A DNA stretch of 64,000 nucleotides from Paenibacillus sp. FSL W8-0426 (GCF_037969725.1 NZ_CP150203.1:4480001-4544000); one strand, 5' to 3'; counted from the first letter of the stretch, positions 47,882 to 57,800 are shown. Program-made: numbers and translations. The notes: generated by a model from the sequence alone, not told the origin.

Positions 47882-49851
47882 ACGGAACGGGGCAGTACTG
47901 TCCATTCCACCCCTTCGGGAAGCAGGGCCGCGATGCGGTCCTTGGCTTCCTTTTTGCTGTGCAGCGTTTCGTCGAGAATGGCCGCCATGCCGGAGTCGGA
48001 GCTCGTCCGGATCAAACGTCCCAATCCCTGCTTCACCCGCAGCAGCATATACGGCAGATCGATCTCTTCGTACGGTGCGGCCGACGCTGTGCGTTTGGCG
48101 TTAAACACAGGATCCTGCGGCGGATAAGGGAGAGACCAGATGATGACGTTCGACAGGGACGGTCCCGGAACATCCAGCCCTTCCCACAGGTTTACCGAAC
48201 ACAGCACGCTCTCTTCGTCTTCCTGGAAAGCGGCGATGAGATCACTTATTTCGCGATCCCCTTCAAACATGAATCGCAGCCCGGAAACTTCCGGCATGCC
48301 CGCGATGTCCTGCTTGAACGTCCGCAATTCCTCCATCGTCCGGAACAGAATCAGCGCGCGACCTCCGCTTTGCTGCAATAACGAAACGGCATCTTGCATG
48401 CGGCGCGCATTTGCATTTTGTCCCGGGGCAGTCTCAGCGGCAATGCGCATTTGCATTTTGTCCGCATATGCATACGGCGAAGCGACCGAGAAAGACACGA
48501 AATCGGAGATGCCAAGGCTGTCCGCGACGTACCGGAACGATCCGTCCACGGACAGCGTTGCGGAGGAGAACACGATCGGCATGTTTTTGTTGAACACGCG
48601 TTCGTTCAAAATCTCCTTCACCGTGCGCGGCATGATCGACAGCGTCGTTTCCTCGTCGTTTTCCTCTGCCCAGCAAATGTAGCCGTCCTGCTTGCGGAAC
48701 AGCGACAGCGCCGTTTGGATCATATCCAGATGCTCCTCGACGACGCGCATTTGATAACCGTCCAGCGAGAAGAGGCCGCTCTCGAACACAAGCTCTTCCC
48801 CGATGGCATCCAGCACGCTCGTCAGGCGTTCAATGGCTGCCAGCAAAGGCGCGTCCACGCGCACTTCTTTACGGTCCGACCCCGGAATGGCTACCGTGCT
48901 GCGATCCAGCAAAGCAAACAGCTGCTCGCTGCTCTCGATCGCTTCGTCGATGCGCTCCGCGAGCGATTCGCGGATTTCGCCTTCCAGCAGGCGGGTCACC
49001 AGTTCCTCGAAGATGCGATGTTTCAATTTATAGCTCAGCGCGTTCAGCGCAGCTTCCTCCAGCAAATGCCCTTCATCGAACACCACCGAACTATGATCCG
49101 GAAGCAGCGGCAGTTGACCCTCGCGTTTGCGCGCTTCATATGTCCACACATGCTCCATGTAATAATCATGGGAACAGATAATGATATCGCGCGATCGGCG
49201 GTAATGGTCACGAGATAACGTCAAGCCGCAGCGCTGCCGTTTGGGACAGACAAAACAGTCCTGGAACGGGTCCCAGTTGATTTTGCTCCACTGGCGGTCA
49301 TTCAGGTGCGGATATTGCTTGCGATCCCCGTAAGGATGAAACGCCTGCAGCGTGCCCGGCGAGTTGACGAAATCCGGCAAGCTGTCGTGCACGTCTTCAA
49401 TCACCGGCGCGTCCTCATCCGCGAACCGCACTGCGCTCAGTTTGTTCAAACAGATATATTGGTCGGGCGATTTGCCCAGCCTTGCATCCACCTGCAAATC
49501 CAGATGGCGCGCCAGCTTTTCGATATCGCCACCCGGTTTGACGAGCTGTTCGATCAGCGATTCGTCCGCGCAGGCGATGACCGCAGGTTTGCCCGTATAC
49601 CGTGCATAACATACGGCGTAGAGCAGGTAAACGAGCGTTTTGCCCGTGCCCACGCCGGCTTCGGCCATAATCGTTTTTTTGTCTCCGTACGCCCGCTCCA
49701 GCTGGTATGCCATAAAAATCTGCTCATCCCGAACCTCGAAGCCGGCCTCCGGCAAAATATCGTAAAACACATCGGCAACCCATTCCCCGAGCCGGGGAAC
49801 GAACGACTCTGCCGGATCATATGCAAAAGGATAACGTTGTTCCATAGCCAA
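47878..49851 (-). CDS. DinG/XPD-like ATP-dependent helicase (YpvA-like)
   Basis: A 657-aa superfamily 2 helicase. Motif I is [10 protein letters not shown] and motif II is DEGH in SSVVFDEGH. Between them, cysteines in YICLNK and [11 protein letters not shown] are placed as in the [4Fe-4S] domain of DinG/XPD proteins. C-terminal motifs V-VI are LWEGLDVPG and [11 protein letters not shown]. Such enzymes unwind 5'-3' at damaged or RNA-paired DNA. The start is uncertain: a TTG at 49851 is 11 bases after GGAGG, while ATGs at 49845 and 49869 are less well spaced. Monocistronic. Confidence 0.88.
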   Translation of the reverse strand: MAMEQRYPFAYDPAESFVPRLGEWVADVFYDILPEAGFEVRDEQIFMAYQLERAYGDKKTIMAEAGVGTGKTLVYLLYAVCYARYTGKPAVIACADESLIEQLVKPGGDIEKLARHLDLQVDARLGKSPDQYICLNKLSAVRFADEDAPVIEDVHDSLPDFVNSPGTLQAFHPYGDRKQYPHLNDRQWSKINWDPFQDCFVCPKRQRCGLTLSRDHYRRSRDIIICSHDYYMEHVWTYEARKREGQLPLLPDHSSVVFDEGHLLEEAALNALSYKLKHRIFEELVTRLLEGEIRESLAERIDEAIESSEQLFALLDRSTVAIPGSDRKEVRVDAPLLAAIERLTSVLDAIGEELVFESGLFSLDGYQMRVVEEHLDMIQTALSLFRKQDGYICWAEENDEETTLSIMPRTVKEILNERVFNKNMPIVFSSATLSVDGSFRYVADSLGISDFVSFSVASPYAYADKMQMRIAAETAPGQNANARRMQDAVSLLQQSGGRALILFRTMEELRTFKQDIAGMPEVSGLRFMFEGDREISDLIAAFQEDEESVLCSVNLWEGLDVPGPSLSNVIIWSLPYPPQDPVFNAKRTASAAPYEEIDLPYMLLRVKQGLGRLIRTSSDSGMAAILDETLHSKKEAKDRIAALLPEGVEWTVLPRSV

Positions 49852-50049
49852 TCCCGTGTCAGCCTCCATTCTTATACAAGCGGTCTGGCGGAACGGATTC
49901 CGTTTCAAAAAAAGACCGCTAGGCAAAAGTTAATTATCTCATGTCAGGCGCAGGCTGACAAGGTGTTTTTGTCTCCATTATGCATAGAACCACCGATCAG
50001 GGAAAATCTATACGGGAATCCAATGTCAGGAAAGGTGGGTTTTTCCATC

Positions 50050-51648
50050 ATGAAAGAACATCATCCCCCTTCAGTCCAGTTTACCCCATCCGCAAACGAC
50101 AGCGACACATTAACGAACCGGCAGGGCCATCCCGTCACGGACAATCAGAACGTACGCACCGTAGGCCGCCGCGGACCGACAACGCTGGAAAATTACGATT
50201 TTCTGGAGAAAATCACCCATTTCGACCGCGAGCGCATTCCGGAACGCGTCGTTCATGCGAGAGGCGCCGGAGCGCACGGCATTTTCGAGGCTTACGGCAC
50301 CGCCGGGGACGAGCCGATCTCCAAGTACACAAGGGCACGCCTCTTTCAGGAGAAAGGGAAACAAACGCCGGTGTTTGTACGTTTCTCCACCGTCATTCAC
50401 GGCGGGCATTCGCCCGAAACGCTGCGTGACCCGCGCGGATTCGCGGTCAAGTTCTATACCGAGGACGGCAACTGGGACCTGGTCGGGAACAATTTGAAAA
50501 TCTTTTTCATCCGCGATCCGCTCAAATTTCCGGACATGGTTCATGCCTTCCGGCCCGATCCGCTGACGAACGCGCAGGATATGGAACGATTCTTCGATTT
50601 TATATCCCTTAGCCCCGAAGCTACGCACATGATCACGTTTGTTTTCTCCCCGTGGGGCATTCCGGCAAACTACCGCCAGATGCAGGGCTCCGGCGTGAAT
50701 ACATACAAATGGGTCAACCAGGAGGGCGTAGGCGTGCTCGTCAAATACCATTGGGAGCCCCTGCAGCAGGGGATTCGCAACCTGCTGCAGAAGGAAGCAA
50801 GCGAAATTCAGGGCATGGATTTCAACCATGCCACATTGGATCTCTATCACGCCATCGAGCGTGGAGACTATCCCGAGTGGGAGTTGTGCGTGCAAATCAT
50901 GGAGGACGACTATCATCCGGAGCTCGACTTCGATCCGCTTGATCCAACCAAGCTGTGGCCGACCGATCGGTTCCCGTTCCTGCGCGTCGGCAAAATGACG
51001 CTGAACCGCAATCCCGAGGATTATTTCACCGAGGTCGAACAGGCGGCGTTCGGCACGGGCGTGCTGGTCGACGGGCTTGATTTCTCGGACGACAAGCTGC
51101 TGCAGGGCCGCACCTTCTCCTATTCGGATACCCAGCGGCACCGGGTCGGCACCAATTATTTGCAGCTGCCGATCAATGCGCCGAAGACACCCGTAGCGAC
51201 GAATCAAAGCGGCGGACAGATGCAGTACCGCGTCGACCGTGCCCCGGGACAAAACCCTCACGTGAACTACGAGCCGTCCTCCCTCGGCGGGCTGAAGGAG
51301 GCGACCCAGCCCGGCAAGGAGCATGAACCGCTGGTCGAAGGGCGGCTTGTCCGCGAAAAGATCGACCGCACGAACGATTTCGGCCAAGCCGGGGATACGT
51401 ATCGTGCGTTCGAGGATTGGGAGCGCGATGAGCTCATCAGCAATCTCGTCGGCGCGCTGGCGAAGTGCAAGCCGGACATCCGCGAGCGCATGATCGGCTA
51501 CTTCACGCAGGCGGACGCGGATTACGGCCGCCGCGTGGCCGAAGGCTTGGCGTCGGTGCCGACCGACGACAGCGCCGCCGTTCAGCCGAAGCGCTCCGCA
51601 GCCGCCGAACAGGCGGAGCAGCGCGGTCGCGAGGCCGACCGGTATTGA
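50050..51648 (+). CDS. Monofunctional haem catalase
   Basis: A 532-aa small-subunit-type catalase removing hydrogen peroxide. The catalytic His is in ARGAGAHG and the Asn in [13 protein letters not shown]. The haem-ligand motif [12 protein letters not shown] holds the proximal Tyr. The C-terminal 40 residues are a charged, low-complexity extension ([16 protein letters not shown]), longer than in KatA (about 480 aa) and closer to Bacillus KatX in length, so a spore-associated role is possible. Start ATG at 50050; the in-frame ATG at 50023 is an alternative. Local GC is high. Confidence 0.93.
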   Translation: MKEHHPPSVQFTPSANDSDTLTNRQGHPVTDNQNVRTVGRRGPTTLENYDFLEKITHFDRERIPERVVHARGAGAHGIFEAYGTAGDEPISKYTRARLFQEKGKQTPVFVRFSTVIHGGHSPETLRDPRGFAVKFYTEDGNWDLVGNNLKIFFIRDPLKFPDMVHAFRPDPLTNAQDMERFFDFISLSPEATHMITFVFSPWGIPANYRQMQGSGVNTYKWVNQEGVGVLVKYHWEPLQQGIRNLLQKEASEIQGMDFNHATLDLYHAIERGDYPEWELCVQIMEDDYHPELDFDPLDPTKLWPTDRFPFLRVGKMTLNRNPEDYFTEVEQAAFGTGVLVDGLDFSDDKLLQGRTFSYSDTQRHRVGTNYLQLPINAPKTPVATNQSGGQMQYRVDRAPGQNPHVNYEPSSLGGLKEATQPGKEHEPLVEGRLVREKIDRTNDFGQAGDTYRAFEDWERDELISNLVGALAKCKPDIRERMIGYFTQADADYGRRVAEGLASVPTDDSAAVQPKRSAAAEQAEQRGREADRY

Positions 51649-51653
51649 CCTGA

Positions 51654-51777
51654 AAGAAGCCAAGCGGGTTCCCGGACATGCCTGCTTCGGCAGGCACGGG
51701 GCGTTGTCGCTGGCTTCTTCTTCCCCCTGGATGCACGCAGCCATTGGCTGCCTGGCTCCAGGGGGATTTTTTTCGCA
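51654..51777 (+). terminator. Terminators of the catalase gene
   Basis: An outer AGAAGCCA/TGGCTTCT stem encloses TGCCTG-CTTCGG-CAGGCA (51655-51720). A second hairpin, CCCCTGG...CCAGGGG followed by TTTTTTT (51723-51777), is a strong intrinsic terminator. Confidence 0.8.
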
Positions 51778-51858
51778 AGTACAAAGTACGATGTCAAAAA
51801 AAACCAATGAACATCGAGCCCGATTCGAATTGGTTTATTTTTGTGCTGTATATGTAAT

Positions 51859-52440
51859 TTATAATTGTCTATCGATGATTCGGGCCCATTCAGGCAATTC
51901 GTTTGTATAATATTTTATCCCACTTTGATCTGACCCAAGAATCATCTCGCCATCGTGTTTACTATTATCAACAACAATTAACTGATCAATAAGATCTAAG
52001 TGAGATAACAGATTATTCATACTTGTTACATGGCGTCTAACAATATCCTCGGTTTCAATATGATGACCACCATTCTTCACGCGCAAAGCCACACGTTCAA
52101 TATTAAGTCGAACATCCCCTAGTCCCACATAAAACATCATGATTTCAAAGCCTTGTTCCTTTGCGGCTCTCATCTGCCTTATGACGTTGCCACCCGCTAA
52201 AGTGGTTTCCACAGTGAAGTCCCACTTATTTCGGATACATTCCCTGGCTATTCGGATGGCTTCTTTCCCAGCAGATACTTTGCTCTTTTCAGGATGTCCA
52301 TGATTCATTCTACGGGCGAGTGCATCCGGATCAATGTTTATACTTACCCCAAGCCGGTCAACAATCAAGTTACGAATGGTGCTCTTACCGCTTCCATTAT
52401 TACCGGCAAACACAAACATCGTTGCAGTTGTCTCATTCAT
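51859..52440 (-). CDS. Zeta-toxin-like P-loop kinase
   Basis: A 193-aa protein resembling zeta toxins, kinases that phosphorylate UDP-N-acetylglucosamine and poison cell-wall synthesis. The Walker A loop GNNGSGKS spans residues 13-20; NIDPDALARRMN holds the substrate-site Asp; DFTVETTLAGG supplies the second strand. A C-terminal DLIDQLIVVDNS follows. The gene overlaps its upstream partner by eight bases, typical of toxin-antitoxin pairs. The ATG at 52440 has AGGA nine bases upstream. The locus is AT-rich relative to its neighbours, suggesting transfer. A housekeeping kinase of the same fold cannot be excluded. Confidence 0.8.
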   Translation of the reverse strand: MNETTATMFVFAGNNGSGKSTIRNLIVDRLGVSINIDPDALARRMNHGHPEKSKVSAGKEAIRIARECIRNKWDFTVETTLAGGNVIRQMRAAKEQGFEIMMFYVGLGDVRLNIERVALRVKNGGHHIETEDIVRRHVTSMNNLLSHLDLIDQLIVVDNSKHDGEMILGSDQSGIKYYTNELPEWARIIDRQL

Positions 52441-52612
52441 GAGTAAAGTCCTGTTCATTCATTTTCTCAATCTTACCCGTACTATATTCTCTAACAATTT
52501 GTCCCTCAGTTGTCTTATATACTACATATGTCCCATTTGCTTTAGCATCCAATTTTGCACGGTCACCTGTCAGTCTGATTAATTTGGCAAGGTCCTGCGT
52601 AAGGTCCGTCAT
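52433..52612 (-). CDS. Small partner (putative antitoxin) of the zeta-like kinase
   Basis: A 59-aa acidic protein, MTDLTQDLAKLIRLTGD at the start, then a predicted beta region (TYVVYKTTEGQIVREY). GAGGTG lies seven bases before the ATG at 52612. Its stop overlaps the kinase start, so translation is coupled. Unlike classical epsilon or PezA antitoxins it has no helical bundle or helix-turn-helix that I can see. Neutralising function is inferred only from size, order and overlap. Confidence 0.62.
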   Translation of the reverse strand: MTDLTQDLAKLIRLTGDRAKLDAKANGTYVVYKTTEGQIVREYSTGKIEKMNEQDFTHE

Positions 52613-52689
52613 ATAGAAACACCTCATTTTCACTTTTATTTGGAGTATACCACAGTACTACATTCTATATCTGCCTAAAGCTTTACGAA

Positions 52690-53046
52690 TAATTCAGTCG
52701 GTGTCCTGGCCGATGCGGCCGACAACACCCTCTTTGTCTAGCTCATCGAGATATCGAGAATGTGGTAAATGTTACTTCTTTTCTATCCCCAGATCCACTT
52801 GTCCGTTTCCGAGCCGAGAATATCAATTAGAGTGATCTCATTGCCTTCTTTATCCATCGGGAGGGTCATGAAGCGATACATCTTTACGTTTTTTCAAAGA
52901 CCGAAGGTGCATCAAAATTTCATTTTCAATGCAACGGTCGGAAAAAAGTGGAAATCTTTCTCCCATTGGCGAGTCAAATCACTCTCAATCGCTTTAATCA
53001 ATCCTATCGTGCCGATGGAAATCAGGTCTTCTATTTCTTCGCTGGT
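52690..53046 (-). pseudogene. Degraded sigma-K (SigK) sporulation sigma factor fragment
   Basis: The minus strand can be read in pieces matching SigK in order. EEIEDLISIGTIGLIKAIES (from 53046) runs into an unrelated frame; [15 protein letters not shown] and KDVSLHDP continue from 52933 in another frame. [20 protein letters not shown] follows from 52857, then a stop, then LDELDKEGVVGRIGQD (about 52750-52695) as the start of region 4. At least three frame changes and two stops are present; the N-terminus and the DNA-binding C-terminus are missing. It starts directly after the stop of the lipoprotein gene. Confidence 0.8.
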
Positions 53047-53706
53047 TTACCAACATTCTTTGATGATCTCTACAAGATGAGCGAGCGTTGTACCATCCGT
53101 TTGATCCGTGAAGACTTTCATTTCATCCGTTTGGCCTTGGAACGCAGCGAGAACATAGTTTTCATCCACGATATAGTAGGTGGCATATCTGGTGATGGAG
53201 TATTTGTCTTGTTGGGCCGGAGCTGTTCCTTTTTTCACCGAAACGACAATGTTCATGCCTGGCTTCAAATCAGGTTCAACGCCCTTGAAGTCCGCATTAT
53301 AAAATAATTGAACGTGCCCTTCCACCTTCTCTCCCACAATCGTTTCCCGAACGTTTACGTTATAAGACACAAATGTAGGCTGGTATGGTTCGCCCCCTTG
53401 CTGCCGCTTTTTTTCTTTCAAGTCAGCTTCGGGAGTTCCGGGTTCTGCCGTTAAATCAACCTGAAAATCCGCGTCCCGCTGCAGAACTTCGGCAATAATG
53501 ACCGCATCGGAATAATCCAGTATTTCGTCGAAAGGTACATCCCTCATCTGTATATTACTGGGATATCCTGTGGAGAAAGGATACTCCTTGCGCAGTTGTT
53601 GCATTCTTTCGTCTGAAAGACGGGGTGGCACATCTGGAACGGTTGAACAACCTGACACAATCAGGAAGGAAATGATCATCCACATGGTCCATCGAATCTT
53701 TTTCAA
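53047..53706 (-). CDS. Unrecognised lipoprotein
   Basis: A 219-aa exported lipoprotein with the hydrophobic signal IRWTMWMIISFLI and lipobox VSGC at about residues 20-23. The start is a TTG at 53706, eight bases after AAGGAGG; the longer frame to 53820 has no ribosome-binding site. The mature part is mixed alpha/beta with DYSDAVIIAEVLQRD and YNVNVRETIVGEKV, a pattern often found in small secreted proteins of Bacillota with unknown function. The remains of sigK abut its 3' end, so its own terminator seems to have been lost. Confidence 0.68.
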   Translation of the reverse strand: MKKIRWTMWMIISFLIVSGCSTVPDVPPRLSDERMQQLRKEYPFSTGYPSNIQMRDVPFDEILDYSDAVIIAEVLQRDADFQVDLTAEPGTPEADLKEKKRQQGGEPYQPTFVSYNVNVRETIVGEKVEGHVQLFYNADFKGVEPDLKPGMNIVVSVKKGTAPAQQDKYSITRYATYYIVDENYVLAAFQGQTDEMKVFTDQTDGTTLAHLVEIIKECW

Positions 53707-53963
53707 TACGCCCACCTCCTTTACTATCATCGATTCGCCGTTTATCAGATCATACCTCCCTATGGGTAGCCGTCGTTTTGTACCTTGACTCACCTCGCCG
53801 TGCATCATTCTCAAGTTCAAACCGGAACAGCCAAGCTAATGCCAGCACAAATCACATGCAAAACCCGGAAAAAATACGTTCAATCCAGCTGATGAAGCGT
53901 TAAAAACAAACGATAACCTGAGTATAGGGATGGTTTCTGTATACCTAATCAAATGATTATTTA

Positions 53964-53977
53964 TGGTAACGTTTACA
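53964..53977. promoter_or_regulatory. cre-like catabolite control site
   Basis: TGGTAACGTTTACA matches the CcpA cre consensus TGWAANCGNTNWCA at 12 of 14 positions. It lies about 65 bp before the pectate lyase start codon, a position suited to repression by CcpA. Confidence 0.55.
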
Positions 53978-54042
53978 ACATTTACGATAAATATGTGCCG
54001 CAGGTGCTTGCCGCACATATTCCATCCAAGGAGGTTTTTGCC

Positions 54043-55395
54043 ATGAATATCGTTTCCGTTTCGCCCACATCCCGTGACCGCTCATCTGCCCATCGCTCGT
54101 TGAAAAAGAAAATGACGCGTTTCTGCCTGGGTGCCGCCCTGCCTCTATTATTAATTAGCGGTGGAACGGCAGGTGCAGCTGACCTGAATCCGCCAACGTT
54201 GGCTGAGCCCTCCGCCATCGCTCAGGTGCTGGCCGCCGGGGATTTATATGTCGCGCCGAACGGCCTTGCCAGCAATCCCGGCACGTTGGACAGCCCCACG
54301 TCCTTGGCGAATGCCTTAACCCAGATCGCACCTGGCAAAACGATCTATTTGCGCGGCGGCACGTACAGCTTTTCCGAAACGATCACGATCCAGCGCGGCA
54401 ATAGCGGCACGTCCGGGCAGCGCAAAGGGCTGGTTGCCTACGGCTCGGAGAAGCCTGTCCTCGATTTCTCGGCACAATCGTTCGGCTCCGCGAATCGCGG
54501 CTTGCAAATGTTCGGCGATTATTGGTTCGTCAAAGGACTTGAAGTGAAGGGAGCCGGAGACAACGGCATCTTCATCGGCGGCAGCTACAACCGGTTGGAG
54601 CAGATCGAAGCGCATCATAATCGCGACACAGGCATCCAGCTCGGACGTTACGCTTCCACCGCAGCAACGAGCGAGTGGCCGGCATACAACGAAATCATAC
54701 GTTCTTACTCCCACGACAACTACGATCCGGATGATGGCGAGGATGCCGACGGTTTTGCGGCCAAGCTGACCGTAGGCCCGGGCAACGTGTTCGATGGCTG
54801 CATCGCGGCCTACAATGTGGATGACGGTTGGGATCTGTACAGCAAAACAGACACAGGCCCCATTGGCGCTGTGACGATCCGCAACAGCATCGCCTACAGC
54901 AACGGCGCAACTTCCGACGGTACATCCACCTCCAACAGCGACGGCAACGGCTTCAAGCTGGGCGGCGAAAAAATCGCTGTAAACCATATTGTCGAGAACA
55001 GCATTGCGTTTAACAACAAAAAACACGGCTTCACCTATAACAGCAATCCCGGTTCCATTACGATGAAAAACAATACGTCCTGGAACAATGGGCAGAGCAA
55101 CTTTGCCTTTGACGTCGGCACTCATATCTTCACCAACAACCTGTCCTTCCAAGGCGGCGCCAGCGACAAAACAAGCGGCATGGATGTGGACAGCACCAAC
55201 GTATGGTGGAAAAACAAAAAAAGCGTCAACGCCAAAGGACTGCTCGCAAGCGCGGACGATTTTGTCTCCCTGACACCGTCCGTCACCCGCGGCAGCGATG
55301 GCACGCCTGTGCTGGGTAATTTCCTTAAATTAGCCACCGGCAGCGACCTGATCGGTTCGGGTACGCCTTCGGGTACCAATATCGGTGCGAGGTAA
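54043..55395 (+). CDS. Secreted pectate lyase, polysaccharide lyase family 9
   Basis: A 450-aa exported enzyme cleaving polygalacturonate. The signal peptide spans about residues 1-46 (LKKKMTRF, hydrophobic core, AGAA cleavage). The rest is a right-handed parallel beta-helix with GDLYVAPNG at the start. The calcium-binding Asp cluster typical of PL9 is clear: DADGFAAKL and VDDGWDLYSK hold the conserved acidic residues, and NGFKLGGE the conserved lysine region. The ATG at 54043 follows AAGGAGG. A cre-like site upstream suggests repression on preferred sugars. It stands alone, without transporter or oligogalacturonate genes. Confidence 0.9.
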   Translation: MNIVSVSPTSRDRSSAHRSLKKKMTRFCLGAALPLLLISGGTAGAADLNPPTLAEPSAIAQVLAAGDLYVAPNGLASNPGTLDSPTSLANALTQIAPGKTIYLRGGTYSFSETITIQRGNSGTSGQRKGLVAYGSEKPVLDFSAQSFGSANRGLQMFGDYWFVKGLEVKGAGDNGIFIGGSYNRLEQIEAHHNRDTGIQLGRYASTAATSEWPAYNEIIRSYSHDNYDPDDGEDADGFAAKLTVGPGNVFDGCIAAYNVDDGWDLYSKTDTGPIGAVTIRNSIAYSNGATSDGTSTSNSDGNGFKLGGEKIAVNHIVENSIAFNNKKHGFTYNSNPGSITMKNNTSWNNGQSNFAFDVGTHIFTNNLSFQGGASDKTSGMDVDSTNVWWKNKKSVNAKGLLASADDFVSLTPSVTRGSDGTPVLGNFLKLATGSDLIGSGTPSGTNIGAR

Positions 55396-55417
55396 GCGAA
55401 GTAAAGGCATAAATTAA

Positions 55418-55478
55418 AAGCAAAGTCCCCTTCCCCATGCCAGCCTAAGCGATGGTCATGAAGAAGGGGATTTTTGAA
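55418..55478 (+). terminator. Terminator of the pectate lyase gene
   Basis: AGTCCCCTTC and GAAGGGGAT with a 35-base loop, followed by TTTTTG on the plus strand. Confidence 0.7.
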
Positions 55479-55521
55479 TTGCCGTTTGGACCCTGCTGAT
55501 TTCTAGGATGATAAAAAATAC

Positions 55522-55803
55522 TCACGATTTGCCTAAAACCTCAATGATGAGTCTGCCGCCTGTGCGCAAACCTTGCTCGAACGCCGCTTCCACGTACATG
55601 GACGTAGACTGTCCGATTAAGTCTACCAGTTGCTCCAAGGTATCGTATTCGCTCTCGTTAAGTTGTGTTTTGTAATTTTGCATAATGTCGGATATCCGGC
55701 GGTTGATTTCCTGATATTCGGCTTGCACGGGATGTATTGACTCGTCCAACCGCAGGTTCCCGTGAAACAAATCTTCGATCAGGTTTGACATGTTATCCAT
55801 CAT
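55522..55803 (-). CDS. Small helical protein of unknown function (DUF6809-like)
   Basis: A 93-aa acidic, wholly helical protein starting MMDNMSNLIEDLFHGNL and ending GLRTGGRLIIEVL. The layout resembles small Bacillota proteins of about 90 aa often found in mobile regions (DUF6809-like), but the match is by impression only. GAGGTG precedes the ATG. It marks the beginning of the AT-rich accessory island. No function known. Confidence 0.6.
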   Translation of the reverse strand: MMDNMSNLIEDLFHGNLRLDESIHPVQAEYQEINRRISDIMQNYKTQLNESEYDTLEQLVDLIGQSTSMYVEAAFEQGLRTGGRLIIEVLGKS

Positions 55804-55831
55804 GGTAAGGTCACCTCAGGAAGATTGTACA

Positions 55832-56110
55832 TCAGAAGATGAGCTGATATGGGAATTTAGCGGGAAATCCGCTAGTATTGTTTTTTCGCTTTTGGTGAGA
55901 TTGATCCAAAGTTAAACCATGCTCATTGAGGTGTGGCTGATCGATTCCTTCGAACTGGATCGCTTGAACCGGAATTGTTTTTGTATAGCTTTTAACGGAT
56001 ATGTCTATCACCCTTTCAATGTAATTAAAAAAGACGACCCACAAGAGATCGTCCTGTTGAAGCTTGATATCCAATTCGATGAGCCGTTCCAGATCCTGAA
56101 CAGTCTGCAT
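55832..56110 (-). CDS. Possible small protein
   Basis: A 92-aa frame beginning MQTVQDLERLIELDIKL; its first 60 residues look protein-like (helix, then LLWVVFFNYIERVIDISVKSY). GGAGG lies 14 bases before the ATG, longer than usual. The opposite strand also has an 81-aa frame over the same bases, less convincing. No family recognised. Confidence 0.4.
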   Translation of the reverse strand: MQTVQDLERLIELDIKLQQDDLLWVVFFNYIERVIDISVKSYTKTIPVQAIQFEGIDQPHLNEHGLTLDQSHQKRKNNTSGFPAKFPYQLIF

Positions 56111-56441
56111 CTTTATATGACCAGCCTCCAATCCGTCAAGTTAATTGAAGGCTTTTCGCATTAAACTGATCGACACAATTTGATCAATTTTATTTTTTTG
56201 TAATTAATGTATTTTTTTAATTATAATAACAAGATATCCACCATATATTATCCGAGCTATTTGAGTTGAGTTGGTTTCACCTGTGGGCTTGGCTCAAATT
56301 CGTGCGTACGCTCACTCAGCGCCTGTTCTCGGCTCGTTTCTGTCTCCGTTCCTTAAAGCGAGACGTTCTCACTGTAATGGGCTCAGATTGGCTCACATTC
56401 TGTCGTATGAGAGCAAAAGAAAAAGTACCGCTCGATGGGTG

Positions 56442-56982
56442 CTATAATTTTTCGATTAGCTCTTTGATTTTTTGACCAACCTCTTTAGAAGCATCCCTGA
56501 CCCCGGTCGGGTTTATAATCCTGTGGTATTCTGTTGTGAATGCTCCTGATTCATTGTCAAAAAAGTGCTTACTGTAATATTGATCAAATAAATCCCATAT
56601 TTCTGTCACGATATTTGCCTGTTCTTGATTCAAAAATTGTGATAGTTCATAAAAGGACGGTTCGGAAATTGCTCTTGCATTTTGAAGAGCAGTAACACTT
56701 AGCTTTACACTCTGCCCAAATACTGCAGCTTGTATGTAATTCGCTTCCCTTACCAGCCTACCTTTGAAGATTGCGCTCATTACTGCATATTCTTTTTCTT
56801 GTTTTTTTTGTTGCAGCCTAACAAATTCCGTTGATTCCTTAGCCGATCTTGCACTTCTAAATGCTGCTATACAACTAGCCACTGCGACCAACAACAATAA
56901 TACATTTACTATAATTGAAGATACTGCTGAAATAAGCCTCCCAGTTAATTTGACTTGTAGGTATATCCTCAGTTATGTCCAT
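56442..56982 (-). pseudogene. Small membrane-anchored protein gene with a probable frameshift
   Basis: An ATG at 56982 with AGGGGG ten bases upstream starts MDITEDIPTSQINW, which then runs into a stop. The next frame continues with a membrane helix (RLISAVSSIIVNVLLLLVAV) and 150 residues of soluble helical protein ending GQKIKELIEKL. Joining the two near 56935 restores one gene. The downstream part looks intact, and phage or defence loci often carry such anchored proteins. It may be a real mutation or a sequence error. 56166-56441 contains nothing I recognise. Confidence 0.5.
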
Positions 56983-56997
56983 GATAAATTATTCCCC

Positions 56998-57156
56998 CTA
57001 TAATAAATTTTTGACTTTAGGAAATTTTACCTCTTTCGGACAAACTGGTCTACTACAGAACTGTTTCACTCCATCCCATCTGCCCCAGACACAACCTTTG
57101 CACTTCTCTGGCTGCTTTCTAGGGCTGGCACGCTTCTTCTTCCGTCTTCGATTCAC
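56998..57156 (-). CDS. Small Cys-rich zinc-binding-type protein, phage-like
   Basis: A 52-aa basic protein from a GTG at 57156, seven bases after GGAGG. Four cysteines are arranged CKGC-N11-C-N4-C (KCKGCVWGRWDG and FCSRPVC), which should bind one zinc ion. Similar CxxCVWGRW proteins are frequent in Bacillota prophages, next to replication or late genes. This supports the phage origin of the island. The stretch 57190-57484 shows nothing further. Confidence 0.65.
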   Translation of the reverse strand: MNRRRKKKRASPRKQPEKCKGCVWGRWDGVKQFCSRPVCPKEVKFPKVKNLL

Positions 57157-57484
57157 TGATATTCCTCCAATGCAAAAAAGCCGCTCCATAATGAACGACT
57201 TTTGCTGATATATGTACGATTATTGCTACTGAAATTACGTTTTCCGTATAAAAAATAACGGCTTCTGCTGCTATTGTAACGCTATTTAAAGATTGGCGTC
57301 CGTACCGTCCGCACCAAATGCGCTGCGCTCTTTGCTTTAAAAGCATACGCTCTTAGTTACAAGAGAGGAAGAACAAGACCATTTTACCGACGACGCAAAA
57401 TCCCAGTCAATTAATGAGTTGTATCCTCACGATTCTATTACTCGACTATCCTGCGTATTCCGTCGGATTACTCACTAATTCAAT

Positions 57485-57742
57485 TTAAGAGGGGTAGACA
57501 AACAATTGTGCTATTCCAAGTAATACAAACCCCACAATCAGTAAGAAAAATCCGTGTTTTGAAAATTTCCTCCGGTTACTAAACCCTTTGAACAATTCCT
57601 CCTTTTGTTGATTGGTCAAGGGAAAGCTACTTCTATCATCCAATCCAATTGTGTCCCTTGCTGCCCCTTTATAAGCGTAAATAGAACCCGCAAGTGAAAT
57701 AAGAATTCCAATCATATTTATCCACCAGCTCCATAATGCCAT
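57485..57742 (-). CDS. Small protein with two membrane helices
   Basis: An 85-aa protein. Helix 1 is near residues 5-24 (WWINMIGILISLAGSIYAY), a 35-residue cytoplasmic loop follows, and helix 2 is HGFFLLIVGFVLLGIAQLFV. AAAGGAG lies eight bases before the ATG. No family recognised; such proteins are common in prophage and integrated-element DNA. Confidence 0.65.
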   Translation of the reverse strand: MALWSWWINMIGILISLAGSIYAYKGAARDTIGLDDRSSFPLTNQQKEELFKGFSNRRKFSKHGFFLLIVGFVLLGIAQLFVYPS

Positions 57743-57800
57743 TTAATCATCTCCTTTTTTATAATCATAACGAAGATTAGAAGAAGAGCAATAAAAAAAG

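Noticed and set aside
50110..51807. 565-codon open frame antisense to the catalase gene
   Set aside because: Shadow of a high-GC gene with intact catalase motifs; no ribosome-binding site and an implausible composition.
55919..56164. 81-codon plus-strand frame
   Set aside because: Lacks a ribosome-binding site and is less protein-like than the minus-strand frame over the same bases.
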